Notes: generated by a model not told the origin, from the sequence alone. A DNA stretch of 64,000 bases from Aliiroseovarius pelagivivens (GCF_900302485.1 NZ_OMOI01000001.1:1116001-1180000); one strand, 5' to 3'; positions 1 to 8,570 are shown, counted from the stretch's first letter. A program made the numbers and translations.

Positions 1-2
1 CG

Positions 3-245
3 GCGGAGCGCTATCTTGAGGCCGCCGAGAAGGTTGGATTGACGGAAGCCGAGGCCGATTTGGTTTTCCATCAGCATCTGATCACCGGATATGAGGGCCC
101 TCTCCCTGCCTTCATGGTCACCAGTACAGGACCAGCTGGTATTCGGGCGCTGATCTCGATGCTGGTTCCGGAATCCAATGTAGCTGAAACCGACTATCTG
201 GATTCGATCCGGGATGCCGGTGGCGACACCTTCGGTAACGAATAG
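3..245 (+). CDS. C-terminal part of an unrecognised protein
   Basis: The frame is open from the window edge (first complete codon at base 3) to the TAG at 243-245, so this is the last 80 residues of a gene that starts outside the window. The fragment is acidic and mostly helical in appearance (AERYLEAAEKVG near its start) and ends in an Asp/Gly-rich tail. A good rho-independent terminator follows within 10 bases, which supports a real 3' end. I do not recognise a family. It faces the kinase gene convergently, so no operon link is implied. Confidence 0.6.
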   Translation, partial: AERYLEAAEKVGLTEAEADLVFHQHLITGYEGPLPAFMVTSTGPAGIRALISMLVPESNVAETDYLDSIRDAGGDTFGNE

Positions 246-252
246 GCCTCAG

Positions 253-299
253 CCCGCGCGTAGACCGGCCAAGTAACTGGTTCTACGTGCGGGTTTTTT
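253..299 (+). terminator. Rho-independent terminator of the first gene
   Basis: CCCGCGCGTAGACC (253-266) pairs with GGTTCTACGTGCGGG (279-293) through one G-U pair and a one-base bulge, and is followed by six T. It lies 8 bases after the stop codon. Confidence 0.75.
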
Positions 300-451
300 G
301 TGTCTTCAGGCTTGGCATAACAAGCGGTTTCCAGCGATCGTCTGCGCAGTACGCTCGATCATTGGAAACTACCTTCTACGGAAAGCATTTGGGGCGTAGC
401 ACGCTTGCACCTTGTTGGGCGCGCGCTCGACGAGTAATTCCGCTGACAGCG

Positions 452-489
452 CCCAAAAACAAAGCCCCTGCAGCTTGCGCGCAGGGGCT
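452..489 (-). terminator. Terminator of the kinase gene
   Basis: AGCCCCTGC (463-471) and GCAGGGGCT (481-489) form a perfect 9-bp stem. On the minus strand it is followed by TTTGTTTTTG, the expected U tract, about 50 bases after the kinase stop codon. Confidence 0.75.
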
Positions 490-538
490 ATTTCTTGTGC
501 GGTGGTTGCCTTCGGTTCCGAGAAACCTGCCTGAAAAT

Positions 539-2797
539 CTAGTTGGCACCGTCTGGTTGGTAGGTCATCGAGACGAACCAAAGGCTGTCGTTACGCGTTA
601 CCGCGAAACTAAATTTGGTGGTCCCGTTCTCGATCTCTCGACGTAGGATATCGGCCATGGCGGTCTCGGTTTCGATGGCTTCCTTCGCGGGCATCAGCGC
701 GACCATGCGATCGCCCGGAAGCAAACCGGTCTTGCCGGTTCCGGTGCCGTCAACAACGGTTGTGATCCATTCGCCGTCCTGAAGCTGCGTGTGGAAGCGC
801 AGACCGCCGAGCAGGCTGGTTTCTTTCAGAGCCGGCAACGTGATGTCCCTTGAAGAGACGGCACCAGCATCACCTTCAATGGAAATCTCGACTGTAACCT
901 GATCACCCGCGCCATAAGAGCTCGTCTCGCTGATGACCTGTGGGATGTCCGTCAGTGTTTTGACCGAGACGCCGTTAACTGAAGTGATCCGTTGTCCAGG
1001 TTCAACTTGGTCACCGAACGCTCCACCTGCAAACAACACGACGTTGGGATCTGTCAGATTGGGAAGGACTGGGAATTCGACCACATTAGCCGTCCGAACG
1101 CCCGAGAACTCTTCGACTTCCTCTGCCGCCATTACCTGTGGCTCGGGTTCCGGCTGGGGCTCGGGCTCGGGGGCGGGTTCAACCACAACGGGGGCAGGCG
1201 CAACTGTCTCGGCGTCGGCGACTACGATAGCCTCGATCTCTGTCTCTTCCGTAGCGCTTGTTTCGGCCACATCCTGAGTGCCAGTGGTTTCCGCTGCTTG
1301 CTGTGCAGGCGTGATATCCGGTTCCGCAATCGGTTGTGCTTCTGGTACGGGCGTTGGTGTCGGATCAGCCGCCGCCTGAGCGGCCATCTCATCTGCTCGG
1401 GTCACGTCCGTCGTAGCTTGAAGAGGGGCGGGGGTCGCTTCCACAGGCGTTGCAGCCGGCTCTTCCGGCGCAGGCACAGGGGCCGAAGCAACCGCCGCGA
1501 TCTGGGTGTCTGGTTCAGAAGCCTGCGTTGGTGCCGCTGCCGTCGCTTGGGTTTCCTGCGTGGGCGTGGCGTCATCCGAGCCACCCATCATGAAAAAGCC
1601 ACCTGCGCCAACGGCGAGCAGTGCAAGTGCACCAAGGATGGCTTTGCTGCCACCGCCACCAGATCCGCTTTTCACCACGGTAACCGATGAATCGTTCTTA
1701 GGTTTGGCGTGGGTCAGTCCTTCGCTGCGGGCGGTCGCCGCGACATCTTCATCGCCGGTAAGCAGGGCTGTCACGATCGCCTCGGCATGCTCGTTGGCGG
1801 GCTTGTCGTCGGCACGATCCAGCGCCACGATGACCGAGCTGGGTTTGCCCCCGAACTCTTCGAATTCCACATCTGGGCCGCGGAACATGCGCAGCCACTC
1901 GAGCGCCGATTGCACACGGTTCACAATATGCACTTCCATCGCCTTATCCAGCGCTTCAAGGAACCCATCCGGATAGCCTTCAAAACGCCCGGTAAGGGGA
2001 ACATAAGGGTCTTCCGTGCCATTGTTGAATGCATCCAGCCGCGACTTGCCATCGATGGGTCGCTCGCCGCTGATTGCGTGATAAAGGGTGGCCGCCAGCA
2101 CATACAAATCGCTTGTCACGTCCTGCTCGGCGCCGCGGGCATAGAATTCATGTGGCGAGTAGCCGTCCTTGACCACACGCAGGGTCAACAGAGCCGCTGA
2201 ACTGCCCATGGCAAGCTCACGTGCCGCGCCGAAATCAATCAAAAGCGGTTCGCCACCTTCGTCGATTAGGATGTTGTCGGGCGAGATATCACGGTGCAGC
2301 ATCCCGTTGTTATGGATGAACGACACCGCCGACAGCATTTTCTCGGTGACAGTGATGAAAAAGTCCGGCGTGATGTCATTCCGTCGGTCTTGGACATAAT
2401 CAAGAAGATCACCGCCGCGGATCAGGTCCATCGCAAGATAGGCGGTCTGGTTATACTCAAAGACCTGATGCACATTCACAATGTTCGGATGCACCAAACG
2501 CGCGTGATTGCGTGCTTCTTGAAGGAACAACCCAATAATTGATTTCAGATCTTCCGCGAATTCGGGGTCTGCTGCTTCCACCTTGCTGCCAACACGGCGG
2601 CACAAAGCGCCGGGGTAGCATTCCTTGATCACGACCTGCCGCTCCAGACTGTCGCGCGCCAGATATGTGATTCCGAAACCACCACCATTCAGGAAACGAA
2701 GTATCTCGTACTGACCATGCAGTAGAGTTTCTCCTGGCTGCAGCACTGCAACCTGAGGATCTTGCGCATCTTTTCCGGCGGCCTGATTTTGGCTCAT
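539..2797 (-). CDS. Transmembrane Ser/Thr protein kinase with PDZ-like C-terminus
   Basis: A Hanks-type kinase of 752 residues. The kinase domain spans about residues 30-305, with the glycine loop at 37-43 (NGGGFGITY), ATP lysine K58, catalytic HRD at 168-170 in HRDISPDN, and DFG at 188-190. A Gly/Ser linker leads to one membrane helix (about 385-406), then a roughly 165-residue Pro/Ala/Glu-rich stretch, then about 160 residues with two PDZ-like segments (PGQRITSVNG and LLPGDRMVAL). The expected topology is kinase in the cytoplasm and PDZ part in the periplasm. I chose ATG 2797, which has AGGTAA just upstream; an in-frame ATG at 2812 has weaker spacing. No phosphatase partner lies beside it. 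Its substrate is unknown. Confidence 0.88.
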   Translation of the reverse strand: MSQNQAAGKDAQDPQVAVLQPGETLLHGQYEILRFLNGGGFGITYLARDSLERQVVIKECYPGALCRRVGSKVEAADPEFAEDLKSIIGLFLQEARNHARLVHPNIVNVHQVFEYNQTAYLAMDLIRGGDLLDYVQDRRNDITPDFFITVTEKMLSAVSFIHNNGMLHRDISPDNILIDEGGEPLLIDFGAARELAMGSSAALLTLRVVKDGYSPHEFYARGAEQDVTSDLYVLAATLYHAISGERPIDGKSRLDAFNNGTEDPYVPLTGRFEGYPDGFLEALDKAMEVHIVNRVQSALEWLRMFRGPDVEFEEFGGKPSSVIVALDRADDKPANEHAEAIVTALLTGDEDVAATARSEGLTHAKPKNDSSVTVVKSGSGGGGSKAILGALALLAVGAGGFFMMGGSDDATPTQETQATAAAPTQASEPDTQIAAVASAPVPAPEEPAATPVEATPAPLQATTDVTRADEMAAQAAADPTPTPVPEAQPIAEPDITPAQQAAETTGTQDVAETSATEETEIEAIVVADAETVAPAPVVVEPAPEPEPQPEPEPQVMAAEEVEEFSGVRTANVVEFPVLPNLTDPNVVLFAGGAFGDQVEPGQRITSVNGVSVKTLTDIPQVISETSSYGAGDQVTVEISIEGDAGAVSSRDITLPALKETSLLGGLRFHTQLQDGEWITTVVDGTGTGKTGLLPGDRMVALMPAKEAIETETAMADILRREIENGTTKFSFAVTRNDSLWFVSMTYQPDGAN

Positions 2798-3255
2798 TGA
2801 TCTTACCTGCATCTCTCGTAATCGGCGAAATATTTGTCAGCTTGTGACTGAAAGGAACTTGGTAAAATGCAACTACTAGTAATCCTGACTATTAAATTGG
2901 GGAATTGGGACCAAAATGGGGCAGCGTCATGGATTCGGTATGACTCTGCACAACAAAGTGACGTCAGCTAACTCATTGTCTCCTTATGGGAAAATATAGT
3001 CGAAAGGTCACTTCCAGCCAGCCGAAGTGGCAACAAGACCGGTTTGCTTTCTGCATTTGAAATACGCTGTGACGTCCACCTATCGCTGAACGCCGAACCG
3101 GAAGATCAATCAAGTCAGGCGAGGTGCCGAGAGGGGGCAAATCTCAAAACCCAGAAAAGAAGGCAGCCCCGAGGTTGGAGTTTCGAGGCCGCCTGTTGGT
3201 TTGGATGCAGAAGAATTTGCGGGTTCATGACGGATCGCCCTACATCGAAAGGCGG
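2798..3255. other. Long intergenic region upstream of the kinase
   Basis: This 458-base gap separates two minus-strand genes. It holds a likely terminator of the upstream operon (3150-3194) and, nearer the kinase, a visibly AT-richer stretch (about 2860-3000) that probably carries the kinase promoter. I could not identify convincing -35/-10 boxes. A palindrome TGACGTCA lies near 2960. The short open frames here lack coding character. Confidence 0.5.
3150..3194 (-). terminator. Probable terminator of the MTase-nitrilase-GFA operon
   Basis: AGGCAGCCCCG (3161-3171) pairs with CGAGGCCGCCT (3184-3194) with two G-U pairs. On the minus strand the stem is followed by TCTTTTCTGGGTTTT, a moderate U tract. 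It lies about 60 bases after the GFA-family stop codon. Confidence 0.55.
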
Positions 3256-3687
3256 TTAGTCAGGCAACTCCGTTCCGCTTCCGCCTAGGTCGGCGGGCAT
3301 GTCGTTGAACTTGGTCAGGCCATCGGGGATGCTTAGGACTTTCTCGCCATAGTGAACGTGAAGGGCCGGCTGGAAGTCCAGATCTGGCAGCATGGCGGCA
3401 TAGATGTCGACCAGCCCCATTTGCGGATGGTCCGTCATCAGGTGACCGCCACACGACGTGCAGAACTTCCGGTGGCTTTGGTCGGTCTTGCAGTAGGTCG
3501 CGATCTGATCCTCGCCTGCGGTGATGGTCAGGCTGGCAGGTTCCCACAGCGTAAAGGCATTTACCGGTGCTGCTGACCACGTTCTGCAAGACAGGCAGTG
3601 GCAATACCCCATCCCTGCGGGGGCACCCGTTACCGAGAAGGCGACTTTTCCGCAGAAACAGCTGCCGTGATAAGTTTGATCTGACAT
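3256..3687 (-). CDS. GFA/CENP-V family zinc protein
   Basis: A 143-residue protein of the glutathione-dependent formaldehyde-activating (GFA) fold. The paired cysteine motifs are visible: CFCG near residue 10, CHCLSC near residue 29 and CTSCG near residue 77, the usual ligands for two structural zinc ions. Family members include a glutathione-formaldehyde adduct synthase and many proteins of unknown activity, so the substrate cannot be named. It is the last gene of a three-gene minus-strand operon, 20 bases after the nitrilase gene. The operon suggests a role in processing or detoxifying the product of the methyltransferase and nitrilase steps, which is inference. Confidence 0.85.
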   Translation of the reverse strand: MSDQTYHGSCFCGKVAFSVTGAPAGMGYCHCLSCRTWSAAPVNAFTLWEPASLTITAGEDQIATYCKTDQSHRKFCTSCGGHLMTDHPQMGLVDIYAAMLPDLDFQPALHVHYGEKVLSIPDGLTKFNDMPADLGGSGTELPD

Positions 3688-3707
3688 GGGAGTACTCCTT
3701 TTCTGTA

Positions 3708-4643
3708 TTAATCGCTGAAGGTTGCAGGCGGTTGCACTGCACGGTTGACGGTCAGGCTGAATACATCCGGACGGGCATAGTGGCCGGCCACGTCGAACTT
3801 ACGACGCGAGGCGCGAGCCTCGCTGGGATCAATCTCGGCCAGCAACAGGCCCTTTTCTTGGTGCATCGGGCCAGCCATGACGCCGCCGAAGGGTTTGTAG
3901 ATCACAGCGTCGCCGGGGTTCACCCATTCATCCTTGTTTGGGAACAGCTCGTCGTAATGCGGGATGTCGGTCGGGATATCCGAGACCTCAAGCGCAGTGG
4001 CGCAACCGATCACCCAGCAGCCACCTTCGCGCGCAATATGCTGCATCGTGGCCAGCCACGTATCACCGCTGTCCCAAGTGGGCGCGACATAGATGTCGAT
4101 GTCTTGGGCGTACATCGCAAAACGCGCCAAGGGCATGTAGTTTTCCCAACAGATCAGTGCGCCGATCCGGCCCACGGCGGTCTCGACCACCTTCAAGCCC
4201 GATCCATCACCGAACCCCCAAACCATGCGTTCCGGGTTGGTTGGCATCAACTTGCGGTGATTGTTCGCGATCTGCCCATCGGCATCGATGATGACGCAGG
4301 AATTGTAGAGGGTCGAGCCCGACACCGCGCCATCCAATTCGTGATAGCCTGCAACGATCACCATCTCGTTCTCGCGGGCCGCTTCCTGCAACGGGATCAT
4401 GCCGCCACGGCTCAGGTCAATCGCATTGGCTTGCATGCGGGCAAACAGCTCGTCAGTTTTTCCCATGCCAGCACCGGGTGGCAGACGCCAAACGAAGGTG
4501 GGATAGCCCGGAAACCATGCTTCGGGGAAAACGATCAGCTTGGCACCCTCGGCGGCGGCCTTTTCGATCAACCCGACGGCGCGCTCCATGCTGGCGGCCA
4601 GATCAAGATAGACGGGTGGTTCCTGAACAACTGCGGTCTTCAT
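3708..4643 (-). CDS. Nitrilase-superfamily C-N hydrolase
   Basis: A 311-residue carbon-nitrogen hydrolase. The three catalytic residues are in recognisable contexts: Glu in FPEAWFPGYP (near residue 41), Lys in HRKLMPTNPER (near 130) and Cys in CWENYMP (near 165). The FPEAWFPGYP and RKLMPT contexts resemble true nitrilases (nitrile to acid plus ammonia) more than amidases or carbamoylases, though substrate cannot be read from sequence. The length is typical for a cytosolic nitrilase. The start ATG overlaps the methyltransferase stop by four bases (ATGA), so the two are probably translationally coupled. Confidence 0.85.
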   Translation of the reverse strand: MKTAVVQEPPVYLDLAASMERAVGLIEKAAAEGAKLIVFPEAWFPGYPTFVWRLPPGAGMGKTDELFARMQANAIDLSRGGMIPLQEAARENEMVIVAGYHELDGAVSGSTLYNSCVIIDADGQIANNHRKLMPTNPERMVWGFGDGSGLKVVETAVGRIGALICWENYMPLARFAMYAQDIDIYVAPTWDSGDTWLATMQHIAREGGCWVIGCATALEVSDIPTDIPHYDELFPNKDEWVNPGDAVIYKPFGGVMAGPMHQEKGLLLAEIDPSEARASRRKFDVAGHYARPDVFSLTVNRAVQPPATFSD

Positions 4644-5506
4644 TGGATTTCCTTTCCATTGCGGCCAGAGACGACGACCATTTCACATGGGCCAACAAAG
4701 CCGTCTTTGGTTTCATAAGCAGACAAGGCGTCCGCGATTTCATCCCAGACGCTTTCGCGTTTTTCGGGCGAGAGACTTGAAAGCATCTGATGGAGGGCGC
4801 CGAAGCTTTCCTTCTCGAACCGTAGGCAGTCCGACGCATTGGGCAGGCACAAAGGCGCTTCAATCACGTGTTCTTCGATGTCCTCGAACCCTGCTGTCTG
4901 CAGCACACTTGCCAGCACACCTGAACCGCCAAGGCTAAAGGGGCCGGGTTGACCGGGCAGGGGGGGCGGAAGCGCGGCGCGCTCGCGGATGATCGAGACT
5001 GGTGTCGAAAAGAACCCGTTCCGATCCGGCGTGGAATAGACCATCGCTGCGAAACGGCCGCCGGCTTTCAACGCCCTGCGGATGCGACCCAGTGCGGCTT
5101 GCTGATCCGGGAAATAGATCAGGCCGACACGCGAAATCGCTGCATCAAACGAGGCCGGGGGTACGTCCAGAACCTCGCCATCGCAGACCAATGTATCCAG
5201 CTGCTCATGCCCCGCAGCGCGTGCATTCTCGGCGGCATATTCAAGGATGTTTTCAGAGATGTCGGTTGCCAGAACGCGCCCGGCAGCGCCGACGCGTTCA
5301 GCCGCGGCAAGCGATTGCTCTCCTGCGCCCGCAGCCACGTCAAGAACATGACTGCCATGAGCGACCCCTGCCATATCCAGCATGGTCTCGGTTGCGGGTC
5401 CCAACCATTGTTGCAGGACCCGTCCCCAATCATTCCATGCTTTCGCAGCGTCCTGCCACTGCGCGTGTGTGGTTGTTTTATATGCCTCTGCGTTGAAAGC
5501 CGTCAT
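4640..5506 (-). CDS. Class I SAM-dependent methyltransferase
   Basis: A 288-residue methyltransferase with the SAM-binding glycine motif VLDVAAGAGEQSLAAAERV near residues 50-70, an acidic strand-2 region (VLATDISENIL) and a strand-4 region ending in SRVGLIYFPDQ. It resembles UbiE/small-molecule methyltransferases. I chose ATG 5506, 7 bases after AGGAGG; the longer frame starting at 5545 lacks a ribosome-binding site. It is the first gene of the MTase-nitrilase-GFA operon and is divergent from the CadC-like regulator at 5634, with an 11-bp tandem repeat between them. The acceptor substrate is unknown. Confidence 0.83.
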   Translation of the reverse strand: MTAFNAEAYKTTTHAQWQDAAKAWNDWGRVLQQWLGPATETMLDMAGVAHGSHVLDVAAGAGEQSLAAAERVGAAGRVLATDISENILEYAAENARAAGHEQLDTLVCDGEVLDVPPASFDAAISRVGLIYFPDQQAALGRIRRALKAGGRFAAMVYSTPDRNGFFSTPVSIIRERAALPPPLPGQPGPFSLGGSGVLASVLQTAGFEDIEEHVIEAPLCLPNASDCLRFEKESFGALHQMLSSLSPEKRESVWDEIADALSAYETKDGFVGPCEMVVVSGRNGKEIQ

Positions 5507-5567
5507 GTTCTGTCCTCCTGTGGAATGCCTTCTAAAAGCTTGCAAAACAGGGCGGGAAAAAGTCCCA

Positions 5568-5589
5568 ACGGTTTTCCGACGGTTTTCCG
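5568..5589. promoter_or_regulatory. Tandem 11-bp repeat, candidate operator
   Basis: ACGGTTTTCCG occurs twice without a gap (5568-5578 and 5579-5589) in the divergent region between the methyltransferase (start 5506) and the winged-helix regulator (start 5634). OmpR/PhoB-type winged helices commonly bind head-to-tail repeats spaced one helical turn apart, so this is a natural binding site for the product of the gene at 5634. Confidence 0.6.
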
Positions 5590-5633
5590 TTTTTTGCGCT
5601 ATGATGAAAAAAACCGTATGAAAGCGCGTGCTT

Positions 5634-7235
5634 ATGCCTTCGCCCCAAGATCACTCCCAATACGTCGTGCTGGATCACATTGTGACGCCTGACACCAACG
5701 AGATCGCGTTGGGGGATCAGGTCACGCGCATCGAGCCGAAGTCGATGGAGGTGCTTGTTCACCTCTTTGCCCACGCCGGAGAAGTCGTGTCGCGTGATCA
5801 GCTTCAGGAGGCGATCTGGAGTGATGTGATTGTCGGGGACGACAGTCTGACCAATGCGATCATCAAGATCCGCAAAGCGTTTGGGGATGACGCCCGTAAT
5901 CCACGCGTGATCGAAACGATCCCGAAACGCGGCTATCGTCTGATTGCCGATGTGTCGCCGCTAGAGCCAAGGCGCACGCATCAAGCGAAGCCGGTGGGGG
6001 TCCTTGCGGCCAGCGTCGGGATCCTTGTTTTGGTGGCCGGGCTTTTTGCCGCCTTCTGGAAGCCAGATGAAACCCCTCAAGCGGTCGTGGTAAGGGCCGA
6101 TGATCGAGTTCATGTCGCGGTGGCGCGGTTTCAAAACATAAGTGGAGATCCTGCCCAAGATTATTTGGCGCAAGGCGTACAGCAATCCGTTCTGAACGGG
6201 CTTGTGGGGGTCCATCAGGTCGCCGCCTCTCAGTTGGAGACCGGTTCGCCTGCGGACTATCATTTGGAAGGCAATGTCTTGCGCGCCGACAATCGTATTC
6301 GGATTGACACGCGGCTGAGTGACGCCAACACCGGTGTTATCTTGTCGACCCAAAGGCATGATCGAGATTTTTCAGATATTCTAGAGGTCCAAGCGTTGAT
6401 CGAGGCGGATGTCGTCACGGCCTTGGCACTTGATATCGATCTGGCGCACCGGACGGCTCAATCGCGTGGATTAACCGAGAGTATCGACGCCTATGACCTG
6501 TTTCTGCAAGCGCGTGCGGCCCTGTTGCCGCGAGATCCGCAAAGCAATTCCCGCGCCCGCGAACTGTACCAAAAAGCGATCATGCGTGATCCGAACTTTG
6601 CACGCGCCTATGGTGGTTTGGCACTGACCCATGCCGCCGATTTTCGCAATGGGTGGGTAAGCAACGCGGACCATGCCCTTGATCAGGCGCTGACCATGGC
6701 GGAAACGGCGCTTAGCATCGAGCCCAATCTTCCTGACCAATACTGGGTGATTGGATACGTCCAGACGCAGAGGCGAAATTTCACGGCGGCCGAAGCGGCC
6801 TTGAATAAAGCCCGAAAGCTGGACCCTGGTTATGCGGATGCATTGGCTCTGCTCGGGGGTATTCGTACATATGCTGGCCAGCCAGCAGACACTTTGCCCC
6901 TGTTGCGTGAAGCGATCCGGTTGCGGCCGGATGCAGGCTATCTCTATTTTTTGCTTCTGGGGCGTGCGTATTATTTCCTTGATGATTGCAAGCAGGCCCT
7001 GATCAATCTGGGCGAGGCCTCAACGCGAAATCCATCGAACTTGGAGGCGCGAATTTACATTGCCGCCTGTAAGGTAAAACAAGGTGATGTCGCGGAGGGC
7101 GCATGGGAAGTGGAAGAGGTACTTAGCATTGAGCCTTCGTTCTCGTTAGAAAGCTTCTGGGCGACATACCCGATGATCTCGCAGAGCCAAATCATGGCAT
7201 TGACCTCGGATCTGGGAAAGGCCGGGTTGCGTTAG
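5634..7235 (+). CDS. CadC/ToxR-like membrane transcriptional regulator with TPR domain
   Basis: A 533-residue one-component regulator. Residues 20-107 form an OmpR/PhoB-type winged helix (SLTNAIIKIRKAFGD, then IETIPKRGYRL, the typical end of the domain). One membrane helix follows at about 120-142. The C-terminal part begins with a TolB-like segment (VAVARFQNISGDPAQDYLAQG) and continues into TPR-like helical repeats (about 270-500), probably periplasmic. An alternative GTG start lies two codons upstream at 5628; neither has a strong ribosome-binding site. It is divergent from the methyltransferase-nitrilase-GFA operon and probably controls it through the 11-bp repeat at 5568-5589 (inference). 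Confidence 0.83.
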   Translation: MPSPQDHSQYVVLDHIVTPDTNEIALGDQVTRIEPKSMEVLVHLFAHAGEVVSRDQLQEAIWSDVIVGDDSLTNAIIKIRKAFGDDARNPRVIETIPKRGYRLIADVSPLEPRRTHQAKPVGVLAASVGILVLVAGLFAAFWKPDETPQAVVVRADDRVHVAVARFQNISGDPAQDYLAQGVQQSVLNGLVGVHQVAASQLETGSPADYHLEGNVLRADNRIRIDTRLSDANTGVILSTQRHDRDFSDILEVQALIEADVVTALALDIDLAHRTAQSRGLTESIDAYDLFLQARAALLPRDPQSNSRARELYQKAIMRDPNFARAYGGLALTHAADFRNGWVSNADHALDQALTMAETALSIEPNLPDQYWVIGYVQTQRRNFTAAEAALNKARKLDPGYADALALLGGIRTYAGQPADTLPLLREAIRLRPDAGYLYFLLLGRAYYFLDDCKQALINLGEASTRNPSNLEARIYIAACKVKQGDVAEGAWEVEEVLSIEPSFSLESFWATYPMISQSQIMALTSDLGKAGLR

Positions 7236-7288
7236 ACGGGCTGCACCTAAAGCTGAGCCATCTAGATGCGTTGGTGTTTCTGGTTGAT

Positions 7289-7305
7289 GTGTAAGAAAAT
7301 TACAC
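7289..7305. promoter_or_regulatory. Palindrome GTGTAA-N5-TTACAC
   Basis: Perfect 6-bp arms (7289-7294 and 7300-7305) around GAAAA, 54 bases after the regulator stop codon and about 220 bases before the ABC importer. There is no following T run on the plus strand, so it looks more like a protein-binding site than a terminator. The binding protein is unknown. Confidence 0.4.
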
Positions 7306-7527
7306 TTGAGGGCTGGGCATTTGCGGAATCTTACGCGTACGTGGGGTAATGTTCAAAAATGTTGCATTGCCTGTATTGCCGTGCTTCACTGACTGCGCAG
7401 CTCGGAGCAGTGACACCGAAAGGTCGATACATCCGGGAAATCAGCCGCGAGGGCTGGTGACTGGCCGTGAAACCGAAGATCCGCGGCCCTTTAAAGTCAA
7501 AAGATCTGGATAGGGAAAACCCCAACA

Positions 7528-8538
7528 ATGAAGAAAACTATCAAAGGTGCACTTGGTGTAGCTGGTGCTTTGTTTGCGTTCAGCCAAGGCGCAGCAGCGG
7601 AGGAATGCGGCAAGGTTTCCATTGCCGAAATGAACTGGGCCTCGGCCGAGTTGATGGCGAATGTTGATGCCATCATTTTGGAAGAGGGCTTCGGTTGTGA
7701 CGTCGAGAAAGTGCCTGGTGCCACCACCACCACATTTGCCTCGATGAATGAAAAGGGCCAACCTGACGTGGCGCCCGAACTTTGGACCAATGCCGTACGC
7801 GAGCCGCTGGCCGTGGCAACAGGCGAAGGTTCGATGGTTATTCTGAACGAAGGTCCGATCACCGAATTGGGCGAAGGCTGGTGGGTAACGCCCGCATTTG
7901 CCGAAGCTAATCCTGACCTGAACACGGTTGAAAAGGTGCTGGCGCGCCCGGATCTGTTCCCGGATGTGGAAGACCCCTCGAAAGGGGCGTTCATTACCTG
8001 CCCGGCGGGCTGGGGCTGTCAGCTGACCAATGCCAACCTGTTCCGTGCCTTTGGTATGGAAGAAAAAGGCTGGGTTCTGGTTGATCCGGGTTCGGCCGCA
8101 GGTCTGGACGGTTCGATGGCGAAAGCTGCTGAACGTGGTGAGCCTTGGTTTGGCTACTACTGGTCGCCCACCGCGCTGATCGGCAAATACGAGATGGTGA
8201 AGCTTCCATTCGAAGCCGAATGGGCCGGTTCTGAAAACTGGGACGGCTGCATCGTGAAGGCCGAACAGGATTGTGCAGATCCGAAGCCGTCTTCGTGGAC
8301 TGTGTCCGAGGTCAGCACAGTTGTGACCGACGATTTCGTCGCCAATTCTGGTCCTGCTCAGGAGTATTTCAAATCGCGCGTCTTCCCGGGTGCTGTGATG
8401 AACGAAATGCTGGTCTATATGACTGACAATCAGGCCACCGGCGAAGATGCGGCCTATGAGTTCCTGGCCACGCACGAAGATCTGTGGACCACTTGGGTTC
8501 CGGCAGATGTGGCCGAGAAGATCAAAGGCGCGCTTTGA
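7528..8538 (+). CDS. Glycine-betaine-type ABC importer, substrate-binding protein
   Basis: A 336-residue periplasmic protein with a Sec signal peptide ending near residue 24 (GAAA/EECG). The body has the ProX/OpuAC-like pattern: IAEMNWASAELMANV at the start, several Trp residues that could form a cation box (ELWTNA, EGWWVT, EPWFGYYWSP) and paired cysteines (CPAGWGC). Such proteins bind quaternary amines such as glycine betaine, carnitine, choline, proline betaine or trimethylamine N-oxide; which one is not clear. It heads the X-W-V operon. The neighbouring carnitine catabolic operon makes carnitine, gamma-butyrobetaine or glycine betaine attractive candidates (inference). Confidence 0.87.
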   Translation: MKKTIKGALGVAGALFAFSQGAAAEECGKVSIAEMNWASAELMANVDAIILEEGFGCDVEKVPGATTTTFASMNEKGQPDVAPELWTNAVREPLAVATGEGSMVILNEGPITELGEGWWVTPAFAEANPDLNTVEKVLARPDLFPDVEDPSKGAFITCPAGWGCQLTNANLFRAFGMEEKGWVLVDPGSAAGLDGSMAKAAERGEPWFGYYWSPTALIGKYEMVKLPFEAEWAGSENWDGCIVKAEQDCADPKPSSWTVSEVSTVVTDDFVANSGPAQEYFKSRVFPGAVMNEMLVYMTDNQATGEDAAYEFLATHEDLWTTWVPADVAEKIKGAL

Positions 8539-8570
8539 TCCCTAGGGATCGCGCAGCCAAATTGATCGCA

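Noticed and set aside
992..1690. Arg/Cys/Gly-rich plus-strand frame opposite the kinase linker
   Set aside because: Its odd composition comes from reading the Pro/Ala/Glu-rich linker codons backwards.
3044..3259. Small open frame in the 2.8-3.25 kb gap
   Set aside because: No ribosome-binding site, no coding-type composition, and it runs across the probable terminator at 3150-3194.
3567..4718. Long plus-strand open frame opposite the nitrilase gene
   Set aside because: It is a mirror of the nitrilase coding strand; its translation lacks any family pattern, while the minus frame has all three catalytic residues.
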